NCBI GenBank assembly: GCA_028282465.1
Contig: JANQHX010000104.1
Coordinates: 1-64,000 of the forward strand
Length of the DNA stretch: 64,000 bases
Source: Gynuella sp.
GTDB taxonomy: Bacteria; Pseudomonadota; Gammaproteobacteria; Pseudomonadales; Natronospirillaceae
Reading direction: 5' to 3'
Under the pieces are notes generated by a model that searched no databases, was not told where the DNA came from, and saw nothing but the letters and a program-made list of their open reading frames with translations. Every line of letters begins with the position of its first letter. Positions within the stretch are counted from its first letter, which is position 1. Position numbers and translations under genes: made by a program. Shown here one piece after another: positions 1-9,501 of this stretch.

Positions 1-792
1 AGCCTTAGCTTGCTGGCCCAATAGATTACTACTTGGGTCATAGAATCCTTTTAGTAATCCTAATAAGTCGATGAAACCGGCAGACATCAGAGTGAGGTCA
101 TAGTTGTTTCTAACATCTTTGATTACAGATTTTGACGCGATAGAGTCCTTACGCTTGGCCAAAGCCAGTCGTTGCGCAAGCGCATCGTCGCTATCTTTTG
201 AGGTATAGGTCGCTAGGGTAAAAACGCCCTTAGCACTGTAAGCAGCTAAACTCAGGCTCAGCTTTGATTCTTGGTCTTCATTAAGTAACCAGGTTTTTAC
301 TTTTTTACCGGCTACCGTTTTTTCTTCAGCTTGAATTTCAGACTGTTCGGCCGCGTCCTCTAACATAGCCATTAACGCATCGGGCTTTTTAACAGAGACT
401 CTAATCACCGGCATCAAACCATCTAAGTAAATGGCACTCGCTGTGTCATCTGCTAGTTGCATGGCTTTAAAAAAATGGTCTATGCCTGGAGCAGCTTCTT
501 CTTCCATGCGCTCTATCACATTTAAGAAGAATTCAAATGCTGGATTTTCAACACCTTCCTGAGCTAGCGCTTCACGCAGAGTCGCCGCTGTGCCTACTGG
601 GTACTGGCTACCATAATATTTACCCAAAGCCTGACGGGTTTTTTTATCCACTATTCCATCGAAATACAGCACTGAATCAGCAGGTGCGTGTCGCTGCATA
701 TTGGTTAAGTGTTTTTCAGCTTTTTTTGAGAAAGCATGAGTGTTAAATGCCATCATCAAGGTGACACAAACAAAGGCGATTTTACGTTTCAT
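1..792 (-). CDS. Exported protein of unknown function (3' end cut off)
   Basis: An open frame of 264 codons runs off the left edge without a stop, so only the N-terminal part is visible. It begins with a Sec-type signal peptide: two Lys/Arg followed by a hydrophobic stretch and a likely cut after Thr-His-Ala near residue 20. The rest is soluble and rich in Ala, Lys and Glu, with repeated phrases about substrate-sized helices but no motif that I recognise. An AAGGATCCTTCAT-like stretch just upstream includes a plausible GGATCC/AGGATC ribosome binding site 4-9 bases before the ATG. It is separated from the dehydrogenase upstream by about 100 bases. Probably periplasmic; function not assigned. 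Confidence 0.75.
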   Translation of the reverse strand, partial: MKRKIAFVCVTLMMAFNTHAFSKKAEKHLTNMQRHAPADSVLYFDGIVDKKTRQALGKYYGSQYPVGTAATLREALAQEGVENPAFEFFLNVIERMEEEAAPGIDHFFKAMQLADDTASAIYLDGLMPVIRVSVKKPDALMAMLEDAAEQSEIQAEEKTVAGKKVKTWLLNEDQESKLSLSLAAYSAKGVFTLATYTSKDSDDALAQRLALAKRKDSIASKSVIKDVRNNYDLTLMSAGFIDLLGLLKGFYDPSSNLLGQQAKA

Positions 793-893
793 GAAGGATC
801 CTGTTTCAAGGGAGTCTTGGAGAAATGGGAGCAGACTATGCCTGTCGTAGATTTACCATATCTGGTTTATTTTTAATTTCAAATGTCACAGAC

Positions 894-1724
894 CTAAGAC
901 TCATGTTTTCTGCGATAAAAAGCACGTAAAGCTCGATGATAAGCGTTATTTGAGAATCGCTTAAGAACATAGCCCCAGAATGGTTTACCCGTTGCTATGT
1001 GGATCTCTTCTTCACCTTTTTGAATCTTAGCGATTAGCTTTTGAACAAATCGCTCCGCCGTCATACCGTTTTCAATTTCCAGATCGGGTTTACCAAAAGT
1101 ATCGCCACTTCCTAAAATGGCGTTATGTGAAATATTGGTTTTGACGAAGCTTGGGCAGGCAACCACAACCCCTATATTTTTACCATAAATCTCGGGCCTA
1201 AGGCTGTCCATGAATCCCATAACTGCGTGTTTTGCCGCTGAATAAGCCGACCTCTGCTGTGACCCCATTTTTCCGGCCATACTGGCGATAGTGATCAGCA
1301 AGCCTTGGCCTTGAGATTTCATGGCTGGGATCACCACTTTCGAGAGAGCAACTGGGCCAAAATAATCCACCTCCATGAGCAGCCTGTCCACCTCCAGACT
1401 GGTCTCTGTAGCCAAACCCTTATGGCTAATGCCTGCGTTGTTGATCAACACGTCTATTCGACCAAAGCGCTGGATGATGGTGTTAAGCGCTGCTTCAAAA
1501 GACGGGGCATCAGTTAAGTCCAAGACTAACAACATATGATTTTGAGGATGTTTGCACTGCTGAAGAATGTCTTCCAAGGCTTTTTTATTTCTAGCCGACA
1601 GAACGATTTGGCAACCTTTCCCATCTAAGAGTTTCACCAAAGCGGCTCCAATACCACTGGACGCACCGGTTACCCAAATCACAGAGCCAGTTCTGGGAAA
1701 TTCCCTTTGAATTTGTAAAGCCAT
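894..1724 (-). CDS. Short-chain dehydrogenase/reductase (SDR family)
   Basis: A 276-residue classical SDR that should catalyse an NAD(P)-dependent oxidation or reduction in the cytoplasm. Visible family marks are the Rossmann motif TGASSGIG at residues 19-26, NNAG at 95-98, catalytic Ser148 and the YSAAK motif with Tyr161 and Lys165. The C-terminal 30 residues are basic and aromatic, as in DHRS7-like members. The frame is open 23 codons further upstream, but the ATG used here has a GGA ribosome binding site eight bases before it, and the longer form would overlap the divergent hydrolase promoter. The substrate cannot be read from the sequence. Confidence 0.85.
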   Translation of the reverse strand: MALQIQREFPRTGSVIWVTGASSGIGAALVKLLDGKGCQIVLSARNKKALEDILQQCKHPQNHMLLVLDLTDAPSFEAALNTIIQRFGRIDVLINNAGISHKGLATETSLEVDRLLMEVDYFGPVALSKVVIPAMKSQGQGLLITIASMAGKMGSQQRSAYSAAKHAVMGFMDSLRPEIYGKNIGVVVACPSFVKTNISHNAILGSGDTFGKPDLEIENGMTAERFVQKLIAKIQKGEEEIHIATGKPFWGYVLKRFSNNAYHRALRAFYRRKHES

Positions 1725-1812
1725 TGTGATTTCCAATACAGATAATGAACGAGACGTTAACATCGCCAATGACGTGCCGCCAGAATCAAACAATAATAAT
1801 CATTGGATTTCT
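1725..1812. promoter_or_regulatory. Short divergent promoter region
   Basis: These 88 bases separate the chosen starts of the divergent dehydrogenase and alpha/beta hydrolase genes and must hold both promoters, unless the hydrolase uses the GTG at 1726. No clear -35/-10 pair stands out. The assignment rests on gene orientation only. Confidence 0.35.
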
Positions 1813-2736
1813 ATGCAGTATTTAGAAGACTTTCTGGAAACCAACAGTTCCTATGAAATTCCCTTTAAAGCCTGGACGGTAGAGGCTCCTAAAGCGCAAA
1901 TTGTGATTTGCCATGGCATGGCTGAACACAGTGGGCGATATGAATATTTGGCACATATGCTCAACGAACAGGGCTACTCTGTTTGGGCCTTGGACCACCG
2001 TGGCCATGGCGAACACTGCCACGATGAAGACCTAGGCCAGTTGGCTGATGGCATCACTTGGCAAAACCTATGTTTGGACGTCAATCAACTTAGGGCCTTT
2101 GCTCAAAAAGAAGAACCTGTTCCTCAGATTTTATTTGGTCACAGCATGGGCTCTTATGTTGCCAGAGGCGCTCTGTTAGAGAACGACGAGCAACCCGCTG
2201 GCTTGGTGCTGTCTGGCAGCGCAGACTTCCCTAATTTACAGCTCCTGGGCGGTCATGCTCTGGCTTGGTTCGAATGCCTTAGGGAGGGCAAACACAGAAC
2301 CAGCGACTTAATTCATTATTTCGGCCTGGGTTCGTTCAACCGATATTTCAAACACGCCAGAACTCGCTTCGACTGGATTTGCACTGACGCACAAGTGGTG
2401 GACGATTTCATTGTTGATCCCTACTGTGGATTTAGATGCAGTAACTTTTTTTGGAAATCCTTTTTATCGAATTTGAAATACCAGCAACGGGAAGAGAACC
2501 TGACAAAAATTCCAACAGAACTTCCGGTGTTACTCGTTACTGGCTCACAAGACCCAGCTACCTTTTTTGCAACCGGCACCGAGCGACTGCTCAATAAGCT
2601 AAAAACAGTAGGTGTCGAGAACGTTGAGATGAAGGTTTACGGCGGAGCAAGGCATGAATGCTTTCATGAGGTGGGCAAAGAAGTGGTGATTGAAGACTTG
2701 TTGAATTGGTTGGATCGGTGCTTAGTTGGGCAATAA
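1813..2736 (+). CDS. Alpha/beta hydrolase, monoacylglycerol lipase/lysophospholipase type
   Basis: A 307-residue serine hydrolase of the serine aminopeptidase S33/PldB-like group, likely to cleave an acyl ester such as a monoglyceride or lysophospholipid. The oxyanion region CHGMAEHSGRY and LDHRGHGEH come first, then the nucleophile elbow GHSMGS. An acid residue lies in TGSQDP and the catalytic His in GGARHECFHE near the C-terminus. No signal peptide is seen, so it should be cytoplasmic. The frame opens further upstream with a GTG at 1726, only one base from the divergent gene's start; the ATG chosen here has a weak GGAT five bases upstream and fits the usual family N-terminus better. Confidence 0.8.
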   Translation: MQYLEDFLETNSSYEIPFKAWTVEAPKAQIVICHGMAEHSGRYEYLAHMLNEQGYSVWALDHRGHGEHCHDEDLGQLADGITWQNLCLDVNQLRAFAQKEEPVPQILFGHSMGSYVARGALLENDEQPAGLVLSGSADFPNLQLLGGHALAWFECLREGKHRTSDLIHYFGLGSFNRYFKHARTRFDWICTDAQVVDDFIVDPYCGFRCSNFFWKSFLSNLKYQQREENLTKIPTELPVLLVTGSQDPATFFATGTERLLNKLKTVGVENVEMKVYGGARHECFHEVGKEVVIEDLLNWLDRCLVGQ

Positions 2737-2762
2737 ATATTGAGCCTGCCATGGAATCAAGG

Positions 2763-4130
2763 TTATTTACCAATACAAAAACTACCGAAGATTTTTCCAA
2801 GTAAATCATCTGATGAAAACTCTCCGGTAATTTCGTTGAGGGAATTCTGAGCATCCCTTAAATCTTCAGCCAGCAACTCTCCTGCGCCCATCCCCAACAG
2901 CTGAGCATGACCTGTTACTAACGACGTTTTAGCTCTGTTCAGCGCATCCAGATGACGACGTCGGGCAATAAAGCCACCTTCGCCAGTGTTGTCGTAACCC
3001 ATCACTTCTTTCAAATGGTCACGAAGAAGATCTACACCCAAACCTTCTTTTGCAGAAATTTTAAGTACGGTATTAGAATCACGATTTAGAATATCAGGGG
3101 TCTCACTGACCAAATCACATTTATTGCGAACCACCGTGATACGTTCATTTTCCGGCAAGTTATCAACAAAATCGGGCCAGATTTTATGAGGATCGGTTTC
3201 TGAGGTTTCGGTGCTGTCCACCATCAACAGCACCAAATCTGCTGCTTTAATCTCAGCCCAGGCGCGCTCTATACCAATTCGCTCAACTTCATCCGGTGCA
3301 TCTCGAAGACCCGCAGTATCGATAATATGCAGTGGCATGCCGTCGATATGAATATGCTCCCGCAATACATCACGAGTGGTACCGGCAATATCGGTCACAA
3401 TCGCCGATTCACGGCCAGCCAAAGCATTCAGTAGTGAAGACTTACCGGCATTCGGCCGACCCGCGATTACAACCTTCATGCCTTCGCGCATCAACGTACC
3501 GCGATTGGCTTCCTTCAACACAGCTTCCAACTGAGACTGAATAGCTTCCAGATCTGACTGAACCTTACCATCGGCCAAGAAATCAATTTCTTCCTCCGGA
3601 AAATCAATAGAGGCTTCCACATACATTCTTAGATGAATAAGTTGATCGACTAAGCCACGAACCTTGTTGGAAAACTCGCCTTGAAGAGACCGCAGAGCGG
3701 ACTTGGCTGCCTGCTCCGAAGCAGAATCGATTAAATCGGCAATGGCTTCCGCTTGAGTGAGGTCGAGCTTGTCATTCAGAAACGCCCGTTCAGAAAACTC
3801 ACCCGGATTCGCCAAACGCGCTCCAGCTGAAACCAGCTCTTTTAAAATCATATCGAGAATCACAGGCCCACCATGGCCTTGCAACTCCAGAACATCTTCA
3901 CCAGTAAAACTGTTAGGCCCAGGGAAATACAAAGCAATACCTTCATCTAAAGTCAGTGAGTTATCACTCACCGATTTAAATGGGCCGTAATGGGCATAAC
4001 GGGGTTTAGGCTCAAAACCGAGCACCTTCTTAGCCAATTCCAGGGATTTACCGCCTGATACCCGCACGATACCGACACCAGCTCGTCCAGTGGCGGTGGC
4101 AATAGCTACTATGGTGTCGGAGTTTTGCAT
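2763..4130 (-). CDS. mnmE: tRNA modification GTPase MnmE (TrmE)
   Basis: A full-length 455-residue MnmE. With MnmG it installs the aminomethyl or carboxymethylaminomethyl group at C5 of wobble uridine in several tRNAs. The tetrahydrofolate-binding N-terminal domain begins [21 protein letters not shown]. The G domain has G1 GRPNAGKSS at 224-232, a TTRD switch, G3 DTAGLRD and G4 NKCD, and the protein ends in the invariant CIGK with the Cys needed for activity. In most gammaproteobacteria this gene directly follows yidC. Here it lies about 29 kb away, downstream of an effector-type operon, with 160 bases in between that must carry its own promoter or allow read-through. Confidence 0.97.
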   Translation of the reverse strand: MQNSDTIVAIATATGRAGVGIVRVSGGKSLELAKKVLGFEPKPRYAHYGPFKSVSDNSLTLDEGIALYFPGPNSFTGEDVLELQGHGGPVILDMILKELVSAGARLANPGEFSERAFLNDKLDLTQAEAIADLIDSASEQAAKSALRSLQGEFSNKVRGLVDQLIHLRMYVEASIDFPEEEIDFLADGKVQSDLEAIQSQLEAVLKEANRGTLMREGMKVVIAGRPNAGKSSLLNALAGRESAIVTDIAGTTRDVLREHIHIDGMPLHIIDTAGLRDAPDEVERIGIERAWAEIKAADLVLLMVDSTETSETDPHKIWPDFVDNLPENERITVVRNKCDLVSETPDILNRDSNTVLKISAKEGLGVDLLRDHLKEVMGYDNTGEGGFIARRRHLDALNRAKTSLVTGHAQLLGMGAGELLAEDLRDAQNSLNEITGEFSSDDLLGKIFGSFCIGK

Positions 4131-4290
4131 GGTGTTTGGCTCTGAAGATTGAAATGGGGGCGGAGTTTAACTTAACGCATTTATGAGTTTAAGTTACTTC
4201 AGAGTAATACCTGCTAGGAAATGGATTGCTATAAGGTAACCAGTCGATAATTTCGACCGCAAATCAACTTGGGTTTTAGAAATACAATCA

Positions 4291-5214
4291 TCAGTAAACC
4301 AATAACTCGTATTGACCTGGGTTTTCCAACTTTATTTTCTCTATTTGATTCAACAATTCGTCAAGTTGTTCGTCAAAATCATCAGGCATTTTATCTTTTC
4401 GAAAATAGAAGTTATCCCGGCCTTGCCAGTCCTCTTTGAAAACAGCATCCCTTCCAAATGCCATAAAATTAGCAATAGTTTCTAGTAGCTTTTCATTCAG
4501 CTTTTTACCACTGTAAAAAGCGAAACCTGAAGGTTGCAGAGTGTAGGCTTTCTTTTTTAGACCGCCTTTTTTATCCAACATTAGGGTATTAATGTCGATC
4601 ACCTGGACGGTATAAGCGTAAGTGATATCTTCGAATCGCTGTGCAATGACTTTCCCACGCCACCAGCTATAAACCAGTTGGCGATCACGATCGAAAACTA
4701 GTGGGGCACGTTTTTTCATTAGCACAACTATTAGAAAGAACTTTAGAAACAGAAGAGTACCAACACTAAATACTGTGATATCTACTGTTTTATAGCGATT
4801 AGAATATGTGAAATTACTATATCTATGCCTAAGATAAACATTCAACGTCATTTCTTTATTTTCATTTATTAACGAATATCTAACTAGGTCAATTTTGTTA
4901 GATGTTCTCAGAAAGTAGTCCTCACCTTTTTCTGATTTTTTCCACTCAATATATTCAGTAATATGCGACTCTTCTTTTTTCCAGGATTCATAGATTTCCC
5001 CACATCTAATTCCAATAATCACAGGTCCAACAAATAACCAAGCCATAAAAAATGTATTACGAACATTGGCCATATTCCACTTAAGCTCCATGCGCATCTT
5101 AGTTACGTTTGTAATAGGATGAATAGGTAATTTCAGCTTACCGAGTGTTGCTTTAGAGGATGTGACCAATGGTTGAATTCGACCACGGGTCAGCTTGGGC
5201 TTCAGTCCTGCCAA
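4291..5214 (-). CDS. Membrane protein, DUF6708-like; paralogue B, candidate immunity protein
   Basis: Up to 307 residues from a weak TTG. It is a clear paralogue of the gene just upstream: both have two membrane segments (here around TFFMAWLFVGPVIIGI and TVFSVGTLLFLKFFLIVVLM), then a DRxRxLVYSWxxGKV motif and a C-terminal DNFYFR...P.DFDEQLxxLL segment. I compare it with DUF6708 proteins seen beside type VI effectors; this family name is a recollection, not a search result. The paralogue's N-terminus (MAKTVGIL) has no counterpart in this frame, but a closely matching piece lies immediately upstream in another frame, so the natural start is probably lost. Tandem position behind the toxin-like gene suggests immunity or an accessory role. 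Confidence 0.6.
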   Translation of the reverse strand: MAGLKPKLTRGRIQPLVTSSKATLGKLKLPIHPITNVTKMRMELKWNMANVRNTFFMAWLFVGPVIIGIRCGEIYESWKKEESHITEYIEWKKSEKGEDYFLRTSNKIDLVRYSLINENKEMTLNVYLRHRYSNFTYSNRYKTVDITVFSVGTLLFLKFFLIVVLMKKRAPLVFDRDRQLVYSWWRGKVIAQRFEDITYAYTVQVIDINTLMLDKKGGLKKKAYTLQPSGFAFYSGKKLNEKLLETIANFMAFGRDAVFKEDWQGRDNFYFRKDKMPDDFDEQLDELLNQIEKIKLENPGQYELLVY

Positions 5215-5230
5215 TCGAGAATCTCCGTGT

Positions 5231-5356
5231 CTAGAAAACCACCGACCGGCTTATATTGGCAGTTATTGAAACAACCGGGTAAATGGGCCTACCGAGAAAC
5301 CCTGTAAACTCCAAAAAATCTTTGTCTTTACGTAAAATACCTACCGTTTTCGACAT
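5231..5356 (-). pseudogene. Frameshifted 5' end of paralogue B
   Basis: Starting at an ATG with GGA six bases upstream, this frame encodes MSKTVGILRKDKDFLEF followed by GRPIYPVVSI. That matches the start of paralogue A (MAKTVGILSKENDLL ... RPIPPVISI) residue for residue over most of 30 positions. It then stops at a TAG after 41 residues, while the neighbouring frame carries on as the body of paralogue B. Either a one-base change has split the original gene or this is a leftover of a third copy. A sequencing error is also possible. Confidence 0.6.
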
Positions 5357-5376
5357 CAAGAATCCATATCAATCAT

Positions 5377-6291
5377 CTAAATATGATGAGGCGCAACAGG
5401 AATTGCTGTCTTCGGGTCTTCAATCACCTGAGCATCAATCTTTTCCAATAGATCCGCTAGCTGTTCGTCAAAGTCCTCTGGCTTTTTATGCTCTCGAAAA
5501 TAGAAGTCCAGCTTGCCATTCCAATCTTTATCCCAAATTTCTTCCTGCCCTTTTTCCATAAACTTGGCGATTACTGCCAGGGTTTTGCGAACCTGGTCTT
5601 TGCTGACCAGATAAGGTACCGAAGAAGGTTGCAAAGGATAGTTACCCCAACCGAACTGGCCTTTGTACATAGTTCGTGTGCAAATTTGTAAAACCTGATG
5701 GTCATAGGCGTAGGTTAAAATATCATATCGGTTAGCCCAGACCTTGCCGTCTTTCCATGAGTAAACTAGACGTTTGTTACGATCAAAATATAAGGGTGGG
5801 ACTCGCTTTTGAATAATTAAGACAATAAACCAGGGTATGAAGAAGAAGGTGGCAAAGCTTAGGGCGAATACGTCTTTCCAGAAGATCTTTTGTGGATAAA
5901 GTGTTTCGTTATATATGTAGTAAATGTAAGTTTCTAGAGGTACTTTTCCTTCACTATTTAGGCGTTCATACTTTTTAAGGTCATATTCGTCTTCTGTTTT
6001 GTGAAAGTATTCATCACCCAATCGATTTTTTTTGCTTTCTATATATTGAATGGTATTCCGTTCATGACTTTTCCACTCCTCTTTGAACTCAGAAAAAAAG
6101 TTCCAATACAGAAACAATCCCGCAAACATAAAAGGCAGCATAATAACCAACCTTGCTTTGCCCATGTTGTTGTTTAGAGCTAATACGTTTTCATTGATTG
6201 ATATTACTGGCGGTATTGGTCTATCAGGAAAACCTGTATTTAATGTCAGCAAATCATTCTCTTTGCTTAAAATACCTACCGTTTTTGCCAT
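5377..6291 (-). CDS. Membrane protein, DUF6708-like; paralogue A, candidate immunity protein
   Basis: A 304-residue protein whose ATG overlaps the stop of the upstream VasX-like gene as TAATG, a sign of translational coupling. GGGA seven bases upstream is the ribosome binding site; an earlier in-frame ATG has none. Two hydrophobic spans (about residues 50-70 and 130-155) flank a charged loop, followed by the motif YFDRNKRLVYSWKDGKV and a C-terminal acidic helix. Toxins of the VasX type act on membranes and their immunity proteins are membrane proteins, so this gene is the best immunity candidate; the sequence does not prove it. Confidence 0.6.
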   Translation of the reverse strand: MAKTVGILSKENDLLTLNTGFPDRPIPPVISINENVLALNNNMGKARLVIMLPFMFAGLFLYWNFFSEFKEEWKSHERNTIQYIESKKNRLGDEYFHKTEDEYDLKKYERLNSEGKVPLETYIYYIYNETLYPQKIFWKDVFALSFATFFFIPWFIVLIIQKRVPPLYFDRNKRLVYSWKDGKVWANRYDILTYAYDHQVLQICTRTMYKGQFGWGNYPLQPSSVPYLVSKDQVRKTLAVIAKFMEKGQEEIWDKDWNGKLDFYFREHKKPEDFDEQLADLLEKIDAQVIEDPKTAIPVAPHHI

Positions 6292-9287
6292 TAGAAATCC
6301 CAATCCACTAGTTCATCATTAATAAATCCACCTACAGGATTTTTTACATTGCCGCCATCATTTATATATCGTAGAGGTACCACTTTGGATTTTTCTGGCA
6401 TATAGATCCATTTCAACCGAATCTTATGCGGTACCGTTACTTTAAATTCCAAGGTTGGTATTTTGTCTATTAATTTCGGCTCGGCCTGAGATATGGCATT
6501 TTGGAAAAGTTCAGTCACATCATCTTTCTCCATCCATCGGAATTGAGCAGTGGCCCGTGTATTGCCACCAGGGGAAGCCCAACATTCCAATTTAAATTTA
6601 ATATCGGATTCACCTGGAGTGAAATTAGGCACAGAGAATTTAAAGCTGTAGGTATTTGAGTCGTCTGCAAACATTAAGAAGTCATCTTTCATTTCTAGAG
6701 CAGGCATATAGAGTTGATTATCAAATTCTTGAATCTCTATTTGTAGAATGTCCTGTCTTTTTTCTAATGCTGACTTTTTTCGTCCATCAAAGCTCTCACG
6801 CCTATCGTCCCAAAACCCGTAATGCTCATTCTTCCCCCAAAAACTGTTAGCAATCACAATCTCCAATGAAGTTTTGGAATTCCACATGGCTATGAGCATT
6901 CCGGCCCCCATAAATGCAACCGCCACAATCCCAATGATGACGCCTGGCGCAAGACCAACACCGGTAGATGAAGTAGCCCCAGCTATTATTCCTGCCTTTG
7001 CAGCAATAGCTAAACAAGCTTGAGCACCAAGAACTGCTGCGCCAATGGCAACCATAGAATGTCCAATGGCTTTACCTGTATTGTTATTATTGAAGGCCCT
7101 AAGGGCCTCCATGCCTTCGGCAATGGCAGTCGTGAAATTTGCAACGGCGATCAACCCCTGCGCTAGCCGGGCTTTTATAATCTGCTCAAGCATTGCCGCT
7201 ATTCGGGTTGATGAGCTGGCAAGGGGTTTTAACAATATTGGAGAGAAGCTTACTGCGGAATATATTTTTGTCGCTGTGTGCCCAACAATGGCAGTAATGG
7301 ACTGAGCAACTTGTAAAATGTCAACGGTCACTGCACTGATTGCAGCTGCAAACCTGAACCCTTGCCTTGTTCTGGCACCCTTGTCTAAAGGGTCAAGCTT
7401 GTCGTATTGGGATTGGTTCACGAAATCCGCCATGGTTTCAAAATTCAGTACTGCAGACCAGCCTGCCAAACCCCCTGAAACACCATCAGGGAAAACGAGG
7501 CCTACGTATTGCTTCGTACCTTCACCAATCTCCGTCAGCTTTCCACCAAATTTTCTGAATTTTTCGGCATCAATAATATTTAATTCAGATAACTTCCATC
7601 CAACTTTTTTAGTTAGCTCTGCCCCTTTCTTACCCCAATCATATGCAAAATTTAAGGCATCTAATGCTCCAATTCGCCGCCCTAGGTACTTCATGCCGGC
7701 AGCATCACCTTTTGCAATGGCGTTATCTAAAAGCTTATCTGCGAGCTCATGGGTAAAATCGATTGCACCAGCAGAATTTAATTCCAAACCAATAAATGCC
7801 TTTAATTTAGGGGATAGCTCTTGTGAAAAGAAGTCTAAGGCAGCTTGGGAATATTTTGCACCAATCTTGTATCCAGGTTCAGATACATACTTTGCAGCTG
7901 AAGTAACATTACCAATTACAGCGCCGGTTTGGATCAATAGAGCATCGATAGAATTTAACACCGCTTTATCCATTTCAACACTTCCATCTGGATATGGATG
8001 TGTTAGTAATGTTCTTAAGATAATAAATGCTGGAGATAATGCTTTATCTTCTTTATCTATATCATTTATTAATTGATTTAGAACATCATAGCCTGGAGCT
8101 GTGGCTCCAATTCCGTAACAAATACCAGTGGTTAAATCACATAGATTTACAAGTTCTTTTTGGAGCTGTGCTTCTCCAGGGTCTTTATCAAAAAAGTAAT
8201 TAAAATATCGGTCAACTGATCCGATTTGGCCAGTGAGGGAACTGTTGGTTAGGAACTCTTTATAAAGGTTCGCTAATTGTTCTTGTCGTTTTTGAAATAA
8301 TTTTTGGTCTTCAAGAATCTTAACGAGCTCTGTATCAAATTCTTGCTCGTTAATATTGTCACGAACCATTTCCTTAATTTTTTCGTCACCATGATCATGT
8401 ATTGACTGAATTACGGTTCCAATGGCTAACGGAAATTGATTCTCTGATAGATATAGCTTTTCTAATTCAGCTAGACGGGCATGAATATTAGCGATATCTT
8501 TTTGTCTACCTATCGGATCGTGAAGGGCAACAATATTTGAAACTAGTTGGTATTGGTCTTTACGACGTATTTCTTTAATGTAGTTATCGGAATTAAGCAG
8601 AAAGCTTTGCTGGATCGTTAAGGCATCTAAACCAAAATCTTCATTCAAGCTTTTATCTGAAGATTGATAATCCTTATCAAACTTCAGTACTCGATTTTGT
8701 TTATCTCGGAAATCTTCAACCAGTTTTTCCAATACACCGCATTCTGCTTTGACGTTGTCTTGTCCCGGCTCATTCAAGTCAATTAGCTGCATGCAGAATG
8801 ACCGATACTCCGAGTCTCCATTTACCTTATCGATAATATTGGGAGACCACTCATGCTCACTGTATGCAATGCTTATCTTGTTTACTTCTTTGTTTACGAA
8901 TGCGAATGGGTAGCCAGAACCATCTTTTACAAGGCCTCCCTGTGCATTGATCCCGTTTTTAAACAGATATTTAGGAAAGCGTTCTTGCAGCTCATTATCT
9001 ATTAGGTGTTGCTCATATTTAAATATCTGCATATGACCATCATTTGGCCCATCTTCTTCCCGAATATAAATCCAGCCAGGTCTGAGAATTCTGGCTACAT
9101 ATCCATCACAACTACCTACGTCAGATTGATCTACCAGAGAAGATAGTGCAGGTGGTTTTTTAGCGCTGGTCAAATTCTCATCAAAAAGATTAGCATACGC
9201 ATATCTCACCGGGTAAATAGGCTTGATCTGTAAATCTATCAGCAGCTTATTTTCCTTATTGGGGGCAACGCATATTTTCTGATTCAT
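6291..9287 (-). CDS. VasX/BTH_I2691-family type VI secretion effector candidate
   Basis: A 998-residue protein. Its first 200 residues match what is known of the toxin VasX N-terminal region: an early P.YPVRYAYANL phrase, LRPGWIYI about 60 residues later, and a conserved AYSEHEW segment. A long helical middle follows. Residues 735-800 hold two or more glycine/alanine-rich hydrophobic segments separated by a Gly-Val-Gly turn, then a soluble C-terminal domain. VasX-type proteins are pore-forming effectors delivered by type VI secretion into prokaryotic or eukaryotic targets. No signal peptide is present. The ATG chosen has AGGA ten bases upstream; an earlier TTG does not. No VgrG, PAAR or secretion machinery gene lies in the window, so delivery genes must be elsewhere. 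Confidence 0.7.
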   Translation of the reverse strand: MNQKICVAPNKENKLLIDLQIKPIYPVRYAYANLFDENLTSAKKPPALSSLVDQSDVGSCDGYVARILRPGWIYIREEDGPNDGHMQIFKYEQHLIDNELQERFPKYLFKNGINAQGGLVKDGSGYPFAFVNKEVNKISIAYSEHEWSPNIIDKVNGDSEYRSFCMQLIDLNEPGQDNVKAECGVLEKLVEDFRDKQNRVLKFDKDYQSSDKSLNEDFGLDALTIQQSFLLNSDNYIKEIRRKDQYQLVSNIVALHDPIGRQKDIANIHARLAELEKLYLSENQFPLAIGTVIQSIHDHGDEKIKEMVRDNINEQEFDTELVKILEDQKLFQKRQEQLANLYKEFLTNSSLTGQIGSVDRYFNYFFDKDPGEAQLQKELVNLCDLTTGICYGIGATAPGYDVLNQLINDIDKEDKALSPAFIILRTLLTHPYPDGSVEMDKAVLNSIDALLIQTGAVIGNVTSAAKYVSEPGYKIGAKYSQAALDFFSQELSPKLKAFIGLELNSAGAIDFTHELADKLLDNAIAKGDAAGMKYLGRRIGALDALNFAYDWGKKGAELTKKVGWKLSELNIIDAEKFRKFGGKLTEIGEGTKQYVGLVFPDGVSGGLAGWSAVLNFETMADFVNQSQYDKLDPLDKGARTRQGFRFAAAISAVTVDILQVAQSITAIVGHTATKIYSAVSFSPILLKPLASSSTRIAAMLEQIIKARLAQGLIAVANFTTAIAEGMEALRAFNNNNTGKAIGHSMVAIGAAVLGAQACLAIAAKAGIIAGATSSTGVGLAPGVIIGIVAVAFMGAGMLIAMWNSKTSLEIVIANSFWGKNEHYGFWDDRRESFDGRKKSALEKRQDILQIEIQEFDNQLYMPALEMKDDFLMFADDSNTYSFKFSVPNFTPGESDIKFKLECWASPGGNTRATAQFRWMEKDDVTELFQNAISQAEPKLIDKIPTLEFKVTVPHKIRLKWIYMPEKSKVVPLRYINDGGNVKNPVGGFINDELVDWDF

Positions 9288-9440
9288 CGTAAAACGCTTC
9301 CTGCACAAAAGTATTCGGGTTAACGAGGCAAGATTACCGGATCACCCGGTTTTATATAACTGCGATATTTCAATCTCTATTCAGGCAAGCCCCATAACTG
9401 TGACCTGGGACTAATTTTCAACTCTTTGAGCTTATCCGGA

Positions 9441-9468
9441 TTGATTCAGCGCCAATTCCTTTTAGAAT
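9441..9468 (+). promoter_or_regulatory. Possible sigma-70 promoter for the LysM gene
   Basis: TTGATT and TAGAAT are spaced 16 bases apart and end about 33 bases before the LysM gene's ATG, in the 214-base divergent spacer shared with the effector gene. Match by eye only. Confidence 0.35.
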
Positions 9469-9501
9469 CTTATATAAATTGAACTATGGATCTAGTCTGA
9501 G

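Noticed and set aside
4168-4196. TAACTTAA/TTAAGTTA repeat before mnmE
   Set aside because: AT-only 8-base stem with a 13-base loop, too weak to call a terminator or operator.
7318-8076. 252-codon open frame opposite the VasX-like gene
   Set aside because: It lies wholly antisense to a protein with clear family motifs and its translation is Pro/Ser/Ala-rich without a recognisable pattern.
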